A stretch of 64,000 bases of DNA, taken from positions 3,957,001 to 4,021,000 of the forward strand of contig NZ_CP070982.1 in NCBI RefSeq assembly GCF_018417595.1, in the 5' to 3' direction. The first letter of the stretch is position 1. Every line of letters starts with the position of its first letter. This document shows, one piece after another, positions 26,684 to 37,579 of this stretch. This stretch comes from Pseudomonas entomophila (GTDB lineage Bacteria; Pseudomonadota; Gammaproteobacteria; Pseudomonadales; Pseudomonadaceae). The position numbers and the translations under genes are program-made. The notes below the pieces were generated by a model. That model was not told where the DNA came from and did no database searches. It was given only the letters and a program-made list of their open reading frames with translations.

Positions 26684-26718
26684 CGTGGGAGCGGGCTTGC
26701 CGCGCGATGCGGCAATTC
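26684..26718. repeat. Partial REP-like sequence upstream of gpsA
   Basis: GTGGGAGCGGGCTTGCCGCGCGATGCGGCA has the REP core (GGGAGCGGGCTTGCCGCG) followed by a short stem. It lies in the gap between divergent gpsA and the TonB-receptor gene. Confidence 0.5.
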
Positions 26719-26760
26719 GCCAGCCGTCGATCACTGGCAAAAGCCACGCGGTCGGTTAAC

Positions 26761-28908
26761 ATGCCTGATTCATCTCTGAAACAAGGCCGTTTCGTGTTCC
26801 CTGGCACGCCCCCTTACCCACGCCTGTTGCTGCTGACCGCCCTGCTCGGCGGCCCGGCCATGGCCGACGATCTGTTCATCGACAACCAGGACCTGCCCCA
26901 GGTTCTGACCGCAACACGCCTCAAGCAATCCCCGGCGGCGGTGCCGGGCAGCATGACCGTGCTCGACAGCGCGCTGATCCGCGCCAGTGGTGCCCGTGAT
27001 ATCCCCGAGCTGCTGCGCCTGGTCCCCGGCATGATGATCGGCTACGGCGCCGGCAACCAGCCGACGGTCAACTACCACGGCAGCAACGTCAGCGACGCCC
27101 GGCGCATGCAGGTGCTGATCGACGGCCGCTCGGTGTACCGCGCGGGCCTGGCCACGGTGGACTGGAGCGACATCCCCGTGGCCATGGAAGACATCGAGCG
27201 CATCGAAGTGTTCCGTGGCCCCAACACGGTCAGCTACGGTGCCAACGCGCTGATGGCGGTGGTCAACATCCTCACCCGCAACCCCGCCGACAGCCATGGC
27301 ACCCGCGTGAAAATGACCCGGGGCCAGGATGGCATCAACGACTACTACGCCAGCCAGGGCTTTGGCTGGGACAGTGGCGACCTGCGCTTGTCGCTGTCGG
27401 GCCAGCAGGACGACGGCTTCGACGAAGACCAGTTCGGCCGCGACTACCGCGACAGCCGCCGGGCCAACCGCATCAACATCAATGCCGTGCACAGCCTGGC
27501 ACCGAACCAGACGCTGGATTGGCAGCTGGCGGCGAAGGAAGGCAGCAACCAGCGGCCGTATACCTATCAACCGGTGTTCGGCAACTACCGGGCCGGCAAC
27601 AATGCCGACGTCAACGCCAAGGACTATGCCGGCTCGGTGCGCTGGAACATTGACTTTGACCCGGAGCACAGCCTGTACATCCAAGGCTCGGCCCAGCACT
27701 TCGACCGCCAACAGGTGTGGGGGGCCTGCGATGCCGCCATCGCCTTCAGCCCGGAGCTGACCCAGATGTGGCGACTGGACCCCAACTTCACGGAAAAGGT
27801 CGCACGCAACCTGCACACCGGCAACCTGCCCACCACCAGCGACCCGACGCTCGCCACGCTGATGGGCCAAGTGCGGGACCAGTGGTCCAACGGCGGTCGC
27901 AACACCATCTGCGGCGACGTCGACCAGAGCACCCGCGAGACCCGCTACGACCTGGAGATCCAGGACACCCTGAGCCTGACCGACAGCCTGCGCCTGGTCA
28001 GCGGCCTGAACTACCGCTATGACCGCGCCGACTCGCAGACCTACTTCAACGGCAGCCTCGATGACCAGACCTGGCGCCTGTTCGGCCAGCTCGAATGGCG
28101 CGCCGACGAACACTGGATCCTCCAGGGCGGGGCGATGTACGAGCACTCCCAGCTGTCGGGCAACTCGCTCACCCCACGGGTCGCGGTGAACTACCTGATC
28201 ACACCGCGCCACGGTTTGCGCGCGGTGTACTCCGAGGCGATCCGCTCGCCGGACATGTTCGAGAACAATGTCAACTGGAGCTACACGGTCAAGAACCTCA
28301 CCCCCAACCTCTACGGCCTGCAAAACGGCGAATACTTCGTCAAGACCCGTGGCCCCGGCAACCTGGACCAGGAACGCATGCGCTCGCGCGAACTGGGCTA
28401 CAACGGCAATTTCACCGACCTCGACCTGAGCATGGACGTGAAGCTGTTCTACGACGAGATCACCGGGATGATCAGCGAGCCGTTGAAGAACAACCAGTTC
28501 ATCGCCAGCAACGCCAACAAGGCACGCTTCACCGGCAGCGAAGCGCAGTTCGACTGGCGCGCCACCCAGCGCGACCGCCTGCGCGTCACCTACGCCTACG
28601 TCGATGCCTGGGCCAGCAACCCCAACGACCGGCGCCTGAGCGCACGCAACAGCGGCTCGGCCGGCTGGCTGCGCGAATGGGGTCAGGGTTGGTCCAGCGC
28701 GCTGTTCTATTACGGCGACGACGCACTCAACCAGTACCGCTACGAGCGTGTCGACCTGCGTCTGGCCAAGCGCTTCAAGGTCCAGGGCAGCAACCTGGAG
28801 CTGGCTGCCCTTTGGCAACAGCGCCTGGATGACGAGCCGGTCACGCTGGAGCAGAACCGCTACGACAGTCGCCACCGCCTGAGCGTCAGCGCGGAGCTGG
28901 AGTTCTGA
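26761..28908 (+). CDS. TonB-dependent receptor
   Basis: A 715-residue outer-membrane receptor. A signal peptide is followed by a short region (LPQVLTATRLKQSPAAVPGS) that acts as the TonB-box/plug entry, then a plug with RDIPELLRLVPGMMIGYGAG and IERIEVFRGPNTVSYGANAL, VNIL. The rest is an alternating beta-barrel ending in ...LSVSAELEF with a terminal Phe for BAM. The start at 26761 is the best in-frame ATG before the signal sequence. It is the first gene of a three-gene operon with a binding protein and a hybrid kinase, which suggests ligand-sensing rather than simple uptake. The substrate is unknown. Confidence 0.9.
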   Translation: MPDSSLKQGRFVFPGTPPYPRLLLLTALLGGPAMADDLFIDNQDLPQVLTATRLKQSPAAVPGSMTVLDSALIRASGARDIPELLRLVPGMMIGYGAGNQPTVNYHGSNVSDARRMQVLIDGRSVYRAGLATVDWSDIPVAMEDIERIEVFRGPNTVSYGANALMAVVNILTRNPADSHGTRVKMTRGQDGINDYYASQGFGWDSGDLRLSLSGQQDDGFDEDQFGRDYRDSRRANRININAVHSLAPNQTLDWQLAAKEGSNQRPYTYQPVFGNYRAGNNADVNAKDYAGSVRWNIDFDPEHSLYIQGSAQHFDRQQVWGACDAAIAFSPELTQMWRLDPNFTEKVARNLHTGNLPTTSDPTLATLMGQVRDQWSNGGRNTICGDVDQSTRETRYDLEIQDTLSLTDSLRLVSGLNYRYDRADSQTYFNGSLDDQTWRLFGQLEWRADEHWILQGGAMYEHSQLSGNSLTPRVAVNYLITPRHGLRAVYSEAIRSPDMFENNVNWSYTVKNLTPNLYGLQNGEYFVKTRGPGNLDQERMRSRELGYNGNFTDLDLSMDVKLFYDEITGMISEPLKNNQFIASNANKARFTGSEAQFDWRATQRDRLRVTYAYVDAWASNPNDRRLSARNSGSAGWLREWGQGWSSALFYYGDDALNQYRYERVDLRLAKRFKVQGSNLELAALWQQRLDDEPVTLEQNRYDSRHRLSVSAELEF

Positions 28909-29794
28909 TGATCGGCTTGCTGCGCTTGCTGCTGCTCTGCCTGCTGCCACTGGGGTCGCTGTCCGCCAGCGAGATCCTGCTGGTGGGCGCGGAAGATCAG
29001 CCTGGCATCCGCAGCTTTGCCGCGGCCCTGGAAAAGCGCCGGCCGCAGGACCAGGTACGCTTCCAGACCGTGGCACAGGTGCCACGCCCAGGCCAATTGA
29101 AGGGCGACACCCGGCTGATCCTGCTTGACGGCTCGGCACTGGAGTGGCGCCTGGGTGAAAGCGCCGGGCCGCCTGCGCTGGCCCTGCGGGTCAGCCGGGT
29201 TCAGGCCGAACAACGCCTGGGAGCCTCACGCCCGGCATTCCTCAGCCTGCTGTGGAGCGATCCGCCGCTGTCGCGGCAACTGCGCCTGGCCCGATACCTG
29301 TTGCCGCAAGCGCAGCGGGTCGGTGTGCTGTACGGTGAACACAGCCGCTTCCTGCTCGATGAGCTGCGCCAGGCCGCCTCGGCGCAAGGGTTGGAGATCG
29401 TCGCCCAAGACTGGCCCGACCTGCGCGACAGTCGCCCGCTGCAGCACCTGCTGGGCAACAGCGATGTCCTGCTCGGGCTCGACGACCCTGAACTCTACAA
29501 TTCAAAATCCGCGAAGAACGTGCTGCTCAGCAGCTATGCACGGCAGATGGCCTTGATCGGCCCCAATGTAGGCTTCGTGCGCGCCGGCGCCCTGGCCAGC
29601 ACCTTCAGCGACCAGGATGACTGGTTGACCGTGCTCGGGCACCTGCTCGACCAACCGCCGGCCCGCTGGCCGCGCAGCCTCTACCCCACCCACTTCGGCG
29701 TCAGCGGCAACCAGCAGGTCGCCCGCGCCCTTGGCCTGGAAGCGATCGACCCGGACGCCGCCGCCCTGGCCGTGGCCGAAGGAGAAACCACGCC

Positions 29795-29798
<4 letters not shown>
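28908..29798 (+). CDS. Periplasmic binding protein (ABC substrate-binding-like)
   Basis: A 296-residue protein with an N-terminal signal peptide ([21 protein letters not shown]). The body resembles ABC-type binding proteins of the ABC_sub_bind group: [20 protein letters not shown] and [13 protein letters not shown], then [19 protein letters not shown] and [20 protein letters not shown]. No permease or ATPase gene is present nearby. The ATG shares one base with the stop of the TonB receptor gene (TGATG) and its own end overlaps the kinase start by 4 bp (ATGA). The arrangement points to a ligand-presenting partner of the receptor and kinase. Confidence 0.8.
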
Positions 29799-31723
<1,925 letters not shown>

Positions 31724-31780
31724 AGTGCGGCAGTCTTAGGGACTGGACAGGACCGCCGCTGGGCCTGAAAATAACATTTC

Positions 31781-31798
31781 AGTGCACACCTGTACTCT
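31781..31798. promoter_or_regulatory. Candidate FabR/DesT-type operator upstream of fabA
   Basis: AGTGCACACCTGTACTCT is an imperfect palindrome (6 of 8 paired positions) with the ACA-N2-TGT core known for the TetR-family regulators FabR and DesT that control fabA and fabB. It lies 132 bp upstream of the fabA start, between the kinase stop and fabA. Confidence 0.6.
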
Positions 31799-31929
31799 TT
31801 TTGCCAGGTGCGCTGTGACTTTCACCACAACGCAATAGTCTACCTGTAGGCTGCCGCCTCGAATGCAAAGCGCTTCGGGCCGGCCGGGAAGATTCATCCC
31901 CTGCCACAGGGGGTTATTGAGGAGCTCGC

Positions 31930-32445
31930 ATGACCAAACAAAACGCCTTTACCCGGGAAGACCTGCTGCGCTGCAGTCGCGGTGAGCTGTTCGGCCCCGG
32001 TAACGCGCAACTGCCCGCCCCGAACATGCTGATGGTCGATCGCATCACTCACATCAGCGAGGAAGGCGGCAAGTTCGGCAAAGGTGAATTGGTCGCCGAG
32101 CTGGATATCAATCCGGACCTGTGGTTCTTCGCCTGCCACTTCGAAGGCGACCCGGTGATGCCGGGCTGCCTGGGCCTTGACGCCATGTGGCAGTTGGTCG
32201 GTTTCTTCCTCGGCTGGCAAGGCCTGCCGGGCCGTGGCCGGGCGCTGGGTTCGGGCGAAGTGAAATTCTTCGGCCAGGTACTACCCTCCGCCAAGAAAGT
32301 CACCTACAACATTCACATCAAGCGCGTCCTGAAGGGCAAGCTGAACATGGCCATCGCCGATGGCTCGGTCAGCGTCGACGGTCGCGAGATCTACACCGCC
32401 GAAGGCCTGCGGGTCGGCGTGTTCACCTCCACTGACAATTTCTAA
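31930..32445 (+). CDS. fabA: 3-hydroxydecanoyl-ACP dehydratase/isomerase
   Basis: A 171-residue hot-dog enzyme. It dehydrates 3-hydroxydecanoyl-ACP and isomerises the product to cis-3-decenoyl-ACP, the branch point of unsaturated fatty acid synthesis. The catalytic His70 lies in [13 protein letters not shown] and Asp84 in [14 protein letters not shown] precedes the ATG. It forms an operon with fabB 11 bp downstream, the standard pair in pseudomonads. A FabR/DesT-like palindrome upstream is a candidate control site. Confidence 0.98.
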
Positions 32446-32456
32446 GGGTTATTCGC

Positions 32457-33674
32457 ATGCGCCGCGTCGTGATCACTGGTCTGGGCATCGTATCGTGCCT
32501 GGGCAATGACAAAGCTACCGTCACCGAAAACCTGCGCAACAGCCGTCCGGGTATCCGTTACAACCCGGAATACAAGGAAATGGGGCTGCGTAGCCAGGTT
32601 TCCGGCTCCATCGACCTGAATCTGGAAGAGCTGATCGACCGCAAGGTCTATCGCTTCGTCGGCCACGCCGCCGCCTACGCGTATCTCGCCATGCAGGACG
32701 CGATCAAGGACGCCGGCCTGACCGAAGAGCAGATCTCCAACCCACGGACCGGCCTGGTCGCCGGTTCCGGTGGCGCCTCCACGCTGAACCAGATGGAAGC
32801 CCTGGACACCCTGCGCGAGAAAGGCGTCAAGCGTGTCGGCCCGTACCGTGTCACCCGCACCATGGGCAGCACCGTGTCGGCGTGCCTGGCCACCCCGTTC
32901 AAGATCAAGGGCATCAACTACTCGATTTCGTCGGCCTGTGCCACTTCCGCACACTGCATCGGCACCGCCCTGGAGCAGATCCAGTGGGGCAAGCAGGACA
33001 TCGTCTTCGCCGGTGGCGGCGAAGAAGAGCACTGGAGCCAGTCGTTCCTGTTCGACGCCATGGGCGCCCTGTCGACCAAGCGCAACGAAACCCCGGAGCT
33101 GGCCTCGCGCGCCTACGACGCCGACCGTGATGGCTTCGTCATCGCCGGCGGCGGCGGCATGGTGGTGGTCGAGGAGCTGGAACACGCCCTGGCCCGTGGC
33201 GCCAAGATCTATGCCGAGATCGTCGGCTACGGCGCAACCTCCGACGGCTACGACATGGTCGCACCAAGCGGCGAAGGCGCGATCCGTTGCATGCAGCAGG
33301 CGCTGTCCACCGTCGACACCCCGATCGACTACCTGAACACCCACGGCACCTCCACGCCCGTCGGCGACGTCGCTGAGATGAAAGGCGTGCGTGAAGTGTT
33401 CGGCGACAAGGCACCGAAGATCAGCTCGACCAAGAGCCTCTCGGGCCACTCGCTGGGCGCCGCGGGCGTGCACGAGGCGATCTACTGCCTGCTGATGATG
33501 GAAAACAACTTCATCGCCGGCTCCGCCAACATCGACGAGCTGGACCCGGAAGTGGCCGACCTGCCGATCGTGCGCAAGACCGAAGACGCCAAGCTCACCA
33601 CCGTGATGAGCAACAGCTTCGGCTTCGGTGGCACCAACGCCACCCTGGTGCTCAAGCGCTGGGAAGGCAAGTGA
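32457..33674 (+). CDS. fabB: 3-oxoacyl-ACP synthase I
   Basis: A 405-residue condensing enzyme that elongates cis-3-decenoyl-ACP in unsaturated fatty acid synthesis. The triad is visible: Cys161 in [13 protein letters not shown], His in [13 protein letters not shown], and His in [19 protein letters not shown]. The glycine-rich end [15 protein letters not shown] is typical. It is co-transcribed with fabA and followed by a strong terminator. Confidence 0.98.
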   Translation: MRRVVITGLGIVSCLGNDKATVTENLRNSRPGIRYNPEYKEMGLRSQVSGSIDLNLEELIDRKVYRFVGHAAAYAYLAMQDAIKDAGLTEEQISNPRTGLVAGSGGASTLNQMEALDTLREKGVKRVGPYRVTRTMGSTVSACLATPFKIKGINYSISSACATSAHCIGTALEQIQWGKQDIVFAGGGEEEHWSQSFLFDAMGALSTKRNETPELASRAYDADRDGFVIAGGGGMVVVEELEHALARGAKIYAEIVGYGATSDGYDMVAPSGEGAIRCMQQALSTVDTPIDYLNTHGTSTPVGDVAEMKGVREVFGDKAPKISSTKSLSGHSLGAAGVHEAIYCLLMMENNFIAGSANIDELDPEVADLPIVRKTEDAKLTTVMSNSFGFGGTNATLVLKRWEGK

Positions 33675-33691
33675 TCGGTTGACCCGCTGAA

Positions 33692-33727
33692 CAAAAACGC
33701 CCGGACTTGAGTCCGGGCGTTTTTGTT
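33692..33727 (+). terminator. Rho-independent terminator of fabAB
   Basis: The stem AACGCCCGGACT/AGTCCGGGCGTT, flanked by A and T runs (ACAAAAAC ... GTTTTTGTTTTT), starts 18 bp after the fabB stop. The symmetric A/T flanks allow it to serve the convergent chemoreceptor gene too. Confidence 0.92.
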
Positions 33728-33757
33728 TTTGCCATCAGACAATGCAATGGTCTCTGC

Positions 33758-33780
33758 AGGAGCGGCACAAGGCCGCTCCT
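33758..33780. repeat. Short REP-like hairpin at the end of the chemoreceptor gene
   Basis: AGGAGCGGC-ACAAG-GCCGCTCCT is a perfect 9-bp stem with a 5-base loop and touches the stop codon of the convergent chemoreceptor gene. Confidence 0.75.
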
Positions 33781-35404
33781 ACACCGAGAACCGCTGCACC
33801 AGGGTGTTGAGGTCCACCGCCAGCCGCGACAGCGCCTGGCTGGCCGCCGAGGTCTCCTCGGCCCCCGCCGACGATTGGTGCGCCAGGTCACGGATGGTGG
33901 TCAGGTTGCGGTCCACCTCCCGCGCCACCTGAGCCTGTTGCTCCGACGCGCTGGCGATCACCAGGTTGCGCTCGTTGATCTGGCCGATGGCGCCAGCAAT
34001 GGCCTCCAGCGCCGCTCCCGCCGCATGGGCGCCGTCGAGCGTAGAGCGGGCCTGGGCATCGCTCTGCTGCATTCCCTGCACCGCACGTTCGGCGCCACCA
34101 CGAATGGCAACGATCATCTGTTCTATTTCATGGGTGGAGGTCTGCGTGCGGTGAGCCAGCGCGCGCACTTCGTCAGCGACCACGGCGAACCCGCGCCCGG
34201 CCTCGCCGGCCCGGGCCGCTTCGATGGCCGCATTGAGCGCCAACAGGTTGGTCTGCTCGGCGATCGAGCCGATCACATCCAGCACCTTGCTGATGTCGTG
34301 TACTTGCTGAGCCAGCCGACCGACCTCCTCGGCATTGCCCGCCACGCCACTGGCCAGCGTCTCGATGGCGATCACTGTCGCCTGGACCTGCTGGCGCCCC
34401 TCCCGGGCGATGCGATCGGATGCCTGGGACGCCTCGGACGTCGCCACGGCATTGCTGGCCACCTCCTCCACCGCGGCAGTCATCTGGTTGACGGCAGTCG
34501 CCGCCTGCTCGATCTCCTGGCTCTGCTGCTGCAAGCCACGCGTGGCATCTTCGGTCACCGCGCTGAGTTCCTCGGACGCCGAGGCCAGTTGGCTGGCCGA
34601 ATCGGAAATCTGCCCGATGGTACTGCGCAGGCTTTGTTGCATGCTCTTGAGCGCTGCCAGCAGCCGCGCGGGCTCGTCATCCCCCTGCACGACGATCTGT
34701 GGCGTAAGGTCACCCGTGGCCACTGTCTCGGCCACCTGCAGCGATTGCCCCAGCGGGCGCACGATACTGCGGGTCAGGGCCAGGGCCAGCACCACCGTGA
34801 GGGTCAGGGCAATCACCAGCAGCACCCCGACCCAGACCTTCGCACCGTTGTACACCGCCTCGGCGAGGTCGGTGGCGGTGTTGGCATGGTGGTTGTTCAG
34901 CTCGATCAGCTCGTTGAGCGCCGCGGTCATCTGGTCGGCGATCTGGTTGATCTCGCCATTGACCAGTGTGGCCGCCGCGTCGATACGGCCTTCGGTGGCC
35001 AACTGCACCACCTGGCCCTGCAGGGTCATGTATTGGCGCTCCAGCCCCTGGTAGCGGTCGAACAGCGCACGCTCTTCAGGCAGCACGATCAACGCGTCGT
35101 AACGCTGCTGAGCCTGCACCAGACCGGTCTTGATCTCGTCGATGCGGGCACGGTTCTGCTGTTGCGCGACCGGGTCGGTGTTGACCAGCAGCCTCAGGGT
35201 GAGGGCACGGATACGCAGCATGTCCTGGGTCATCCGGCCGACCGAGATCACGCTGGGCAGCCAGTTGTCGTCCACCTGCTCGGACTGCTGGCGCATGCTG
35301 GTCATCTGCTGCAGCGCGAAACCGCCCAGCGCCACCACCAGCAAAGCCATCAGGCCAAAGCCCAGGCCCGCGCGGGGGGCGATGTTCAAGCGTCTAAGGC
35401 TCAT
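33779..35404 (-). CDS. Methyl-accepting chemotaxis protein
   Basis: A 541-residue chemoreceptor. It starts [20 protein letters not shown] with the first membrane helix, followed by a four-helix-bundle-type periplasmic domain of about 150 residues, a second membrane helix near residues 190-210, HAMP, and the signalling domain with the conserved hairpin [20 protein letters not shown]. It belongs to the 4HB_MCP group; the ligand is unknown. The syntenic P. aeruginosa gene beside fabB is also a chemoreceptor (PA1608). The chosen ATG at 35404 precedes the first helix directly; upstream in-frame residues are not membrane-like. Confidence 0.93.
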   Translation of the reverse strand: MSLRRLNIAPRAGLGFGLMALLVVALGGFALQQMTSMRQQSEQVDDNWLPSVISVGRMTQDMLRIRALTLRLLVNTDPVAQQQNRARIDEIKTGLVQAQQRYDALIVLPEERALFDRYQGLERQYMTLQGQVVQLATEGRIDAAATLVNGEINQIADQMTAALNELIELNNHHANTATDLAEAVYNGAKVWVGVLLVIALTLTVVLALALTRSIVRPLGQSLQVAETVATGDLTPQIVVQGDDEPARLLAALKSMQQSLRSTIGQISDSASQLASASEELSAVTEDATRGLQQQSQEIEQAATAVNQMTAAVEEVASNAVATSEASQASDRIAREGRQQVQATVIAIETLASGVAGNAEEVGRLAQQVHDISKVLDVIGSIAEQTNLLALNAAIEAARAGEAGRGFAVVADEVRALAHRTQTSTHEIEQMIVAIRGGAERAVQGMQQSDAQARSTLDGAHAAGAALEAIAGAIGQINERNLVIASASEQQAQVAREVDRNLTTIRDLAHQSSAGAEETSAASQALSRLAVDLNTLVQRFSV

Positions 35405-35672
35405 TCCAGGCTCCTTCCCGAAGTGTGTAGATCCGTCGCCTATAGAAGGTATCGGGCCGCCGTGAATTTGCGTAAGACAAAAACGCGATATCAAAGCGCC
35501 ATATCACGTGTATTCGCACTATTTTGTGACTTTTTGCTGCACTGCAAGGAAATTGCCCAACAACTTGCCACTCAGAGGTGCCGCAGGCCATACAGCGCTC
35601 ACCAGAGGTTCAGTGCCTACCTGTGAACCGTTATGCTTGGAGCACCCTCCCCTCGCCGTTCGGAGTTTCTTC
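35405..35672. other. 268-bp region between chemoreceptor and pirin genes
   Basis: A promoter-containing gap between divergent genes. It holds the loose palindrome CGATATCAAAGCGCCATATCACG (about 35488-35510) but no gene. I see no terminator or RNA signature in it. Confidence 0.4.
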
Positions 35673-36536
35673 ATGAGCAGCCCCTTGGTCATCCGTCCAC
35701 GCGCCGAATCGGTCGAGGGCCAGCCGATCCTGCGCCCGTTACCAGCGGCTCAATGCCGTAGCGTCGGCCCGTTCGTATTCTTCGACCATATGCTCGAGAC
35801 CGAATACGCCCCCGGCAGCGGCATGGATATTCGCCAGCACCCGCACATCGGCCTGTCGACCCTCACCTATCTGTTCGAGGGCGAGATCCAGCACAAGGAC
35901 AGCCTGGGGTCGGACCAGCGCGTTCGACCGGGCGAAGTCAGCTGGATGACTGCGGGCGCCGGCGTGGCTCATGTGGAGCGCACGCCCGCCGACGTGCTGC
36001 GCAAGGGCTCGCGCCTGCATGGGCTGCAGGTCTGGTTGGCCTCGCCCCGCGAGCACGAGCAGGGTATGCCGAGCTACAGCCATCATCCGGCGGCGAGCCT
36101 GCCGGTCAGTGACAGCCTCGGCGTGCAGATCCGCATGATTGCCGGCAATGGTTTTTGCCTGGAGTCGCCAGTACCGGTGCTCTCCCCTACCCTGTATGCC
36201 CACGTGCACATGCAATCGGCCACGACGCTGGTGGTGCCCGACGAACATGTGCAGCGAGCACTGTATCTGCTGGACGGTGAGCTGCTCATGAACGGCGAGC
36301 AGGTCGAAGCCTGCAGCATGATCGTACTGCCGGAAGGGGAAGAGGTGACGCTGTATGCCGAGGAAGAATGCCAGATGGTGCTGATTGGCGGCGCGCCGCT
36401 GGATGGGCCGCGGCGGATGAACTGGAATTTTGTGGCCAGTGATGCGCAGCTGATCGAGCGAGCGCGGGCCAAGTGGGCTGCGGGGGATTGGCCGACGGTG
36501 CCGGGGGAAACTTCCAGAATCGAGTTGCCTCGCTGA
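35673..36536 (+). CDS. Pirin-family protein
   Basis: A 287-residue two-domain cupin. Metal ligands of pirins are visible as the HPH pair in IRQHPHIGLSTLTYLFEGE and His-Val-Glu in MTAGAGVAHVERTP. Bacterial pirins include quercetin dioxygenase activity and regulators of central metabolism; the role here is unknown. The start MSSPLVIRPRAESVEG follows CGGAGTTTCTTC. It is divergent from the chemoreceptor and convergent with the dienelactone hydrolase-type gene, with a REP pair between the stops. Confidence 0.92.
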   Translation: MSSPLVIRPRAESVEGQPILRPLPAAQCRSVGPFVFFDHMLETEYAPGSGMDIRQHPHIGLSTLTYLFEGEIQHKDSLGSDQRVRPGEVSWMTAGAGVAHVERTPADVLRKGSRLHGLQVWLASPREHEQGMPSYSHHPAASLPVSDSLGVQIRMIAGNGFCLESPVPVLSPTLYAHVHMQSATTLVVPDEHVQRALYLLDGELLMNGEQVEACSMIVLPEGEEVTLYAEEECQMVLIGGAPLDGPRRMNWNFVASDAQLIERARAKWAAGDWPTVPGETSRIELPR

Positions 36537-36553
36537 ATTGGGGCTGCGTTGCA

Positions 36554-36629
36554 GCCCTTTCGCGGCACAAGGCCGCTCCTACAGAAATACGCGTCCCCCT
36601 GTAGGAGCGGCCTTGTGCCGCGAAAGGGC
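36554..36629. repeat. REP pair with perfect 31-bp inverted arms
   Basis: GCCCTTTCGCGGCACAAGGC and onward (36554-36584) is exactly complementary to 36599-36629. It lies between convergent genes. Confidence 0.9.
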
Positions 36630-36651
36630 CGCAAAGCGGCCCCTTGCGGTA

Positions 36652-37377
36652 TCAGCGCTGGAACACTTCCTTGAGCAGGTTATGCATCGCGCGGAATGCC
36701 CGCTCCGATGTGCGTCGGTCGTACTGCATCTTGCCCGGCACGTTGGCATTCGGGTCGGTGAACGAGTGCACCGCACCGCCGTAGCTGAGCAACTGCCAGT
36801 CGACTTTGGCGGCGTTCATCTCCTCCTCGAAGGCCGGTAGCTGCTCTTTGGGCACCAGCGGGTCGGAGGCGCCATGAAGGACCAGCACCGAACCCTTGAT
36901 GCGCTTGGCATCCTCCGGGTTTGGCGTGTCCAGGGTGCCATGGAATGAAACCGCAGCCTTCAGGTCAGCACCGGTGCGGGCCAGCTCCAGAGCACAACAG
37001 CCGCCGAAGCAGAAGCCGAAGGTAGCCACCTTGCCGGGCTCCAGCAAAGCCTTCGACTGCCCCACCAGTTGCGCCAGCGCCTCCTGCATGCGCTTGCGCA
37101 GTTCGCCGCGGTCGTTCTTCAGCGGCATCATCGCCGCGCCTGCCTCGTCAGCATTGGAGGGGCGCACCGACTGCCCGTAGAGGTCGGCGATCAGCACCAC
37201 ATAGCCTTGCTCGGCTACTTCCTTGGCGATACGTTCGGCACCCTCGCCGATACCCATCCAGTTCGGCGCCATCACCAGGCCCGGCTGCGGCAGCGCGCCC
37301 GGGGCGTAGACCAGGCGGCTTTCATAAGCCTTGCCAGACAGGTGATAGACCAGCGACTCGACGATGACCTTGCTCAT
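36652..37377 (-). CDS. Dienelactone hydrolase family protein
   Basis: A 241-residue alpha/beta hydrolase. The nucleophile motif is G-x-C-x-G (VATFGFCFGGCCALELA), typical of dienelactone hydrolases, which use Cys. Late Asp and His appear in LHGASDPLVPKEQ and GAVHSFTDPNAN. The family acts on lactones such as dienelactone, but many members, including this one in a non-catabolic context, act on other esters. It is convergent with the pirin gene. Confidence 0.9.
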   Translation of the reverse strand: MSKVIVESLVYHLSGKAYESRLVYAPGALPQPGLVMAPNWMGIGEGAERIAKEVAEQGYVVLIADLYGQSVRPSNADEAGAAMMPLKNDRGELRKRMQEALAQLVGQSKALLEPGKVATFGFCFGGCCALELARTGADLKAAVSFHGTLDTPNPEDAKRIKGSVLVLHGASDPLVPKEQLPAFEEEMNAAKVDWQLLSYGGAVHSFTDPNANVPGKMQYDRRTSERAFRAMHNLLKEVFQR

Positions 37378-37430
37378 TCAGCTCTCCTTGGGCTTGCACG
37401 GGAAAACATGAGGCCTGATTTTGCACAAGA

Positions 37431-37519
37431 CCTGTAGGAGCGGGTTTACCCGCGAACACCGGCGAAGCCGGTGCCATGCACCGTAGCGCAGGCTTCGCGG
37501 GTAAACCCGCTCCCACAGG
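37431..37519. repeat. REP pair upstream of the dienelactone hydrolase-type gene
   Basis: The arms CCTGTAGGAGCGGGTTTACC and onward (37431-37455) and 37495-37519 pair with one mismatch. The interior contains the second stem CACCGGCGAAGCCGGTG. Confidence 0.88.
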
Positions 37520-37545
37520 AAACAGACAAACCCCCTCAATAAAAA

Positions 37546-37567
37546 AAAGCCCGCCGAAGCGGGCTTT
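37546..37567 (-). terminator. Rho-independent terminator of htpG
   Basis: On the minus strand AAAGCCCGC-TTCG-GCGGGCTTT is followed by a T-run (8 T in a row). It is 13 nt after the htpG stop, in the correct direction. Confidence 0.93.
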
Positions 37568-37579
37568 GTTTGCATCAAC

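Noticed and set aside
26770..29139. A minus-strand frame of 789 codons opposite the TonB receptor gene.
   Set aside because: Shadow of the receptor gene, which has signal peptide, plug motif and barrel end; the antisense product has none.
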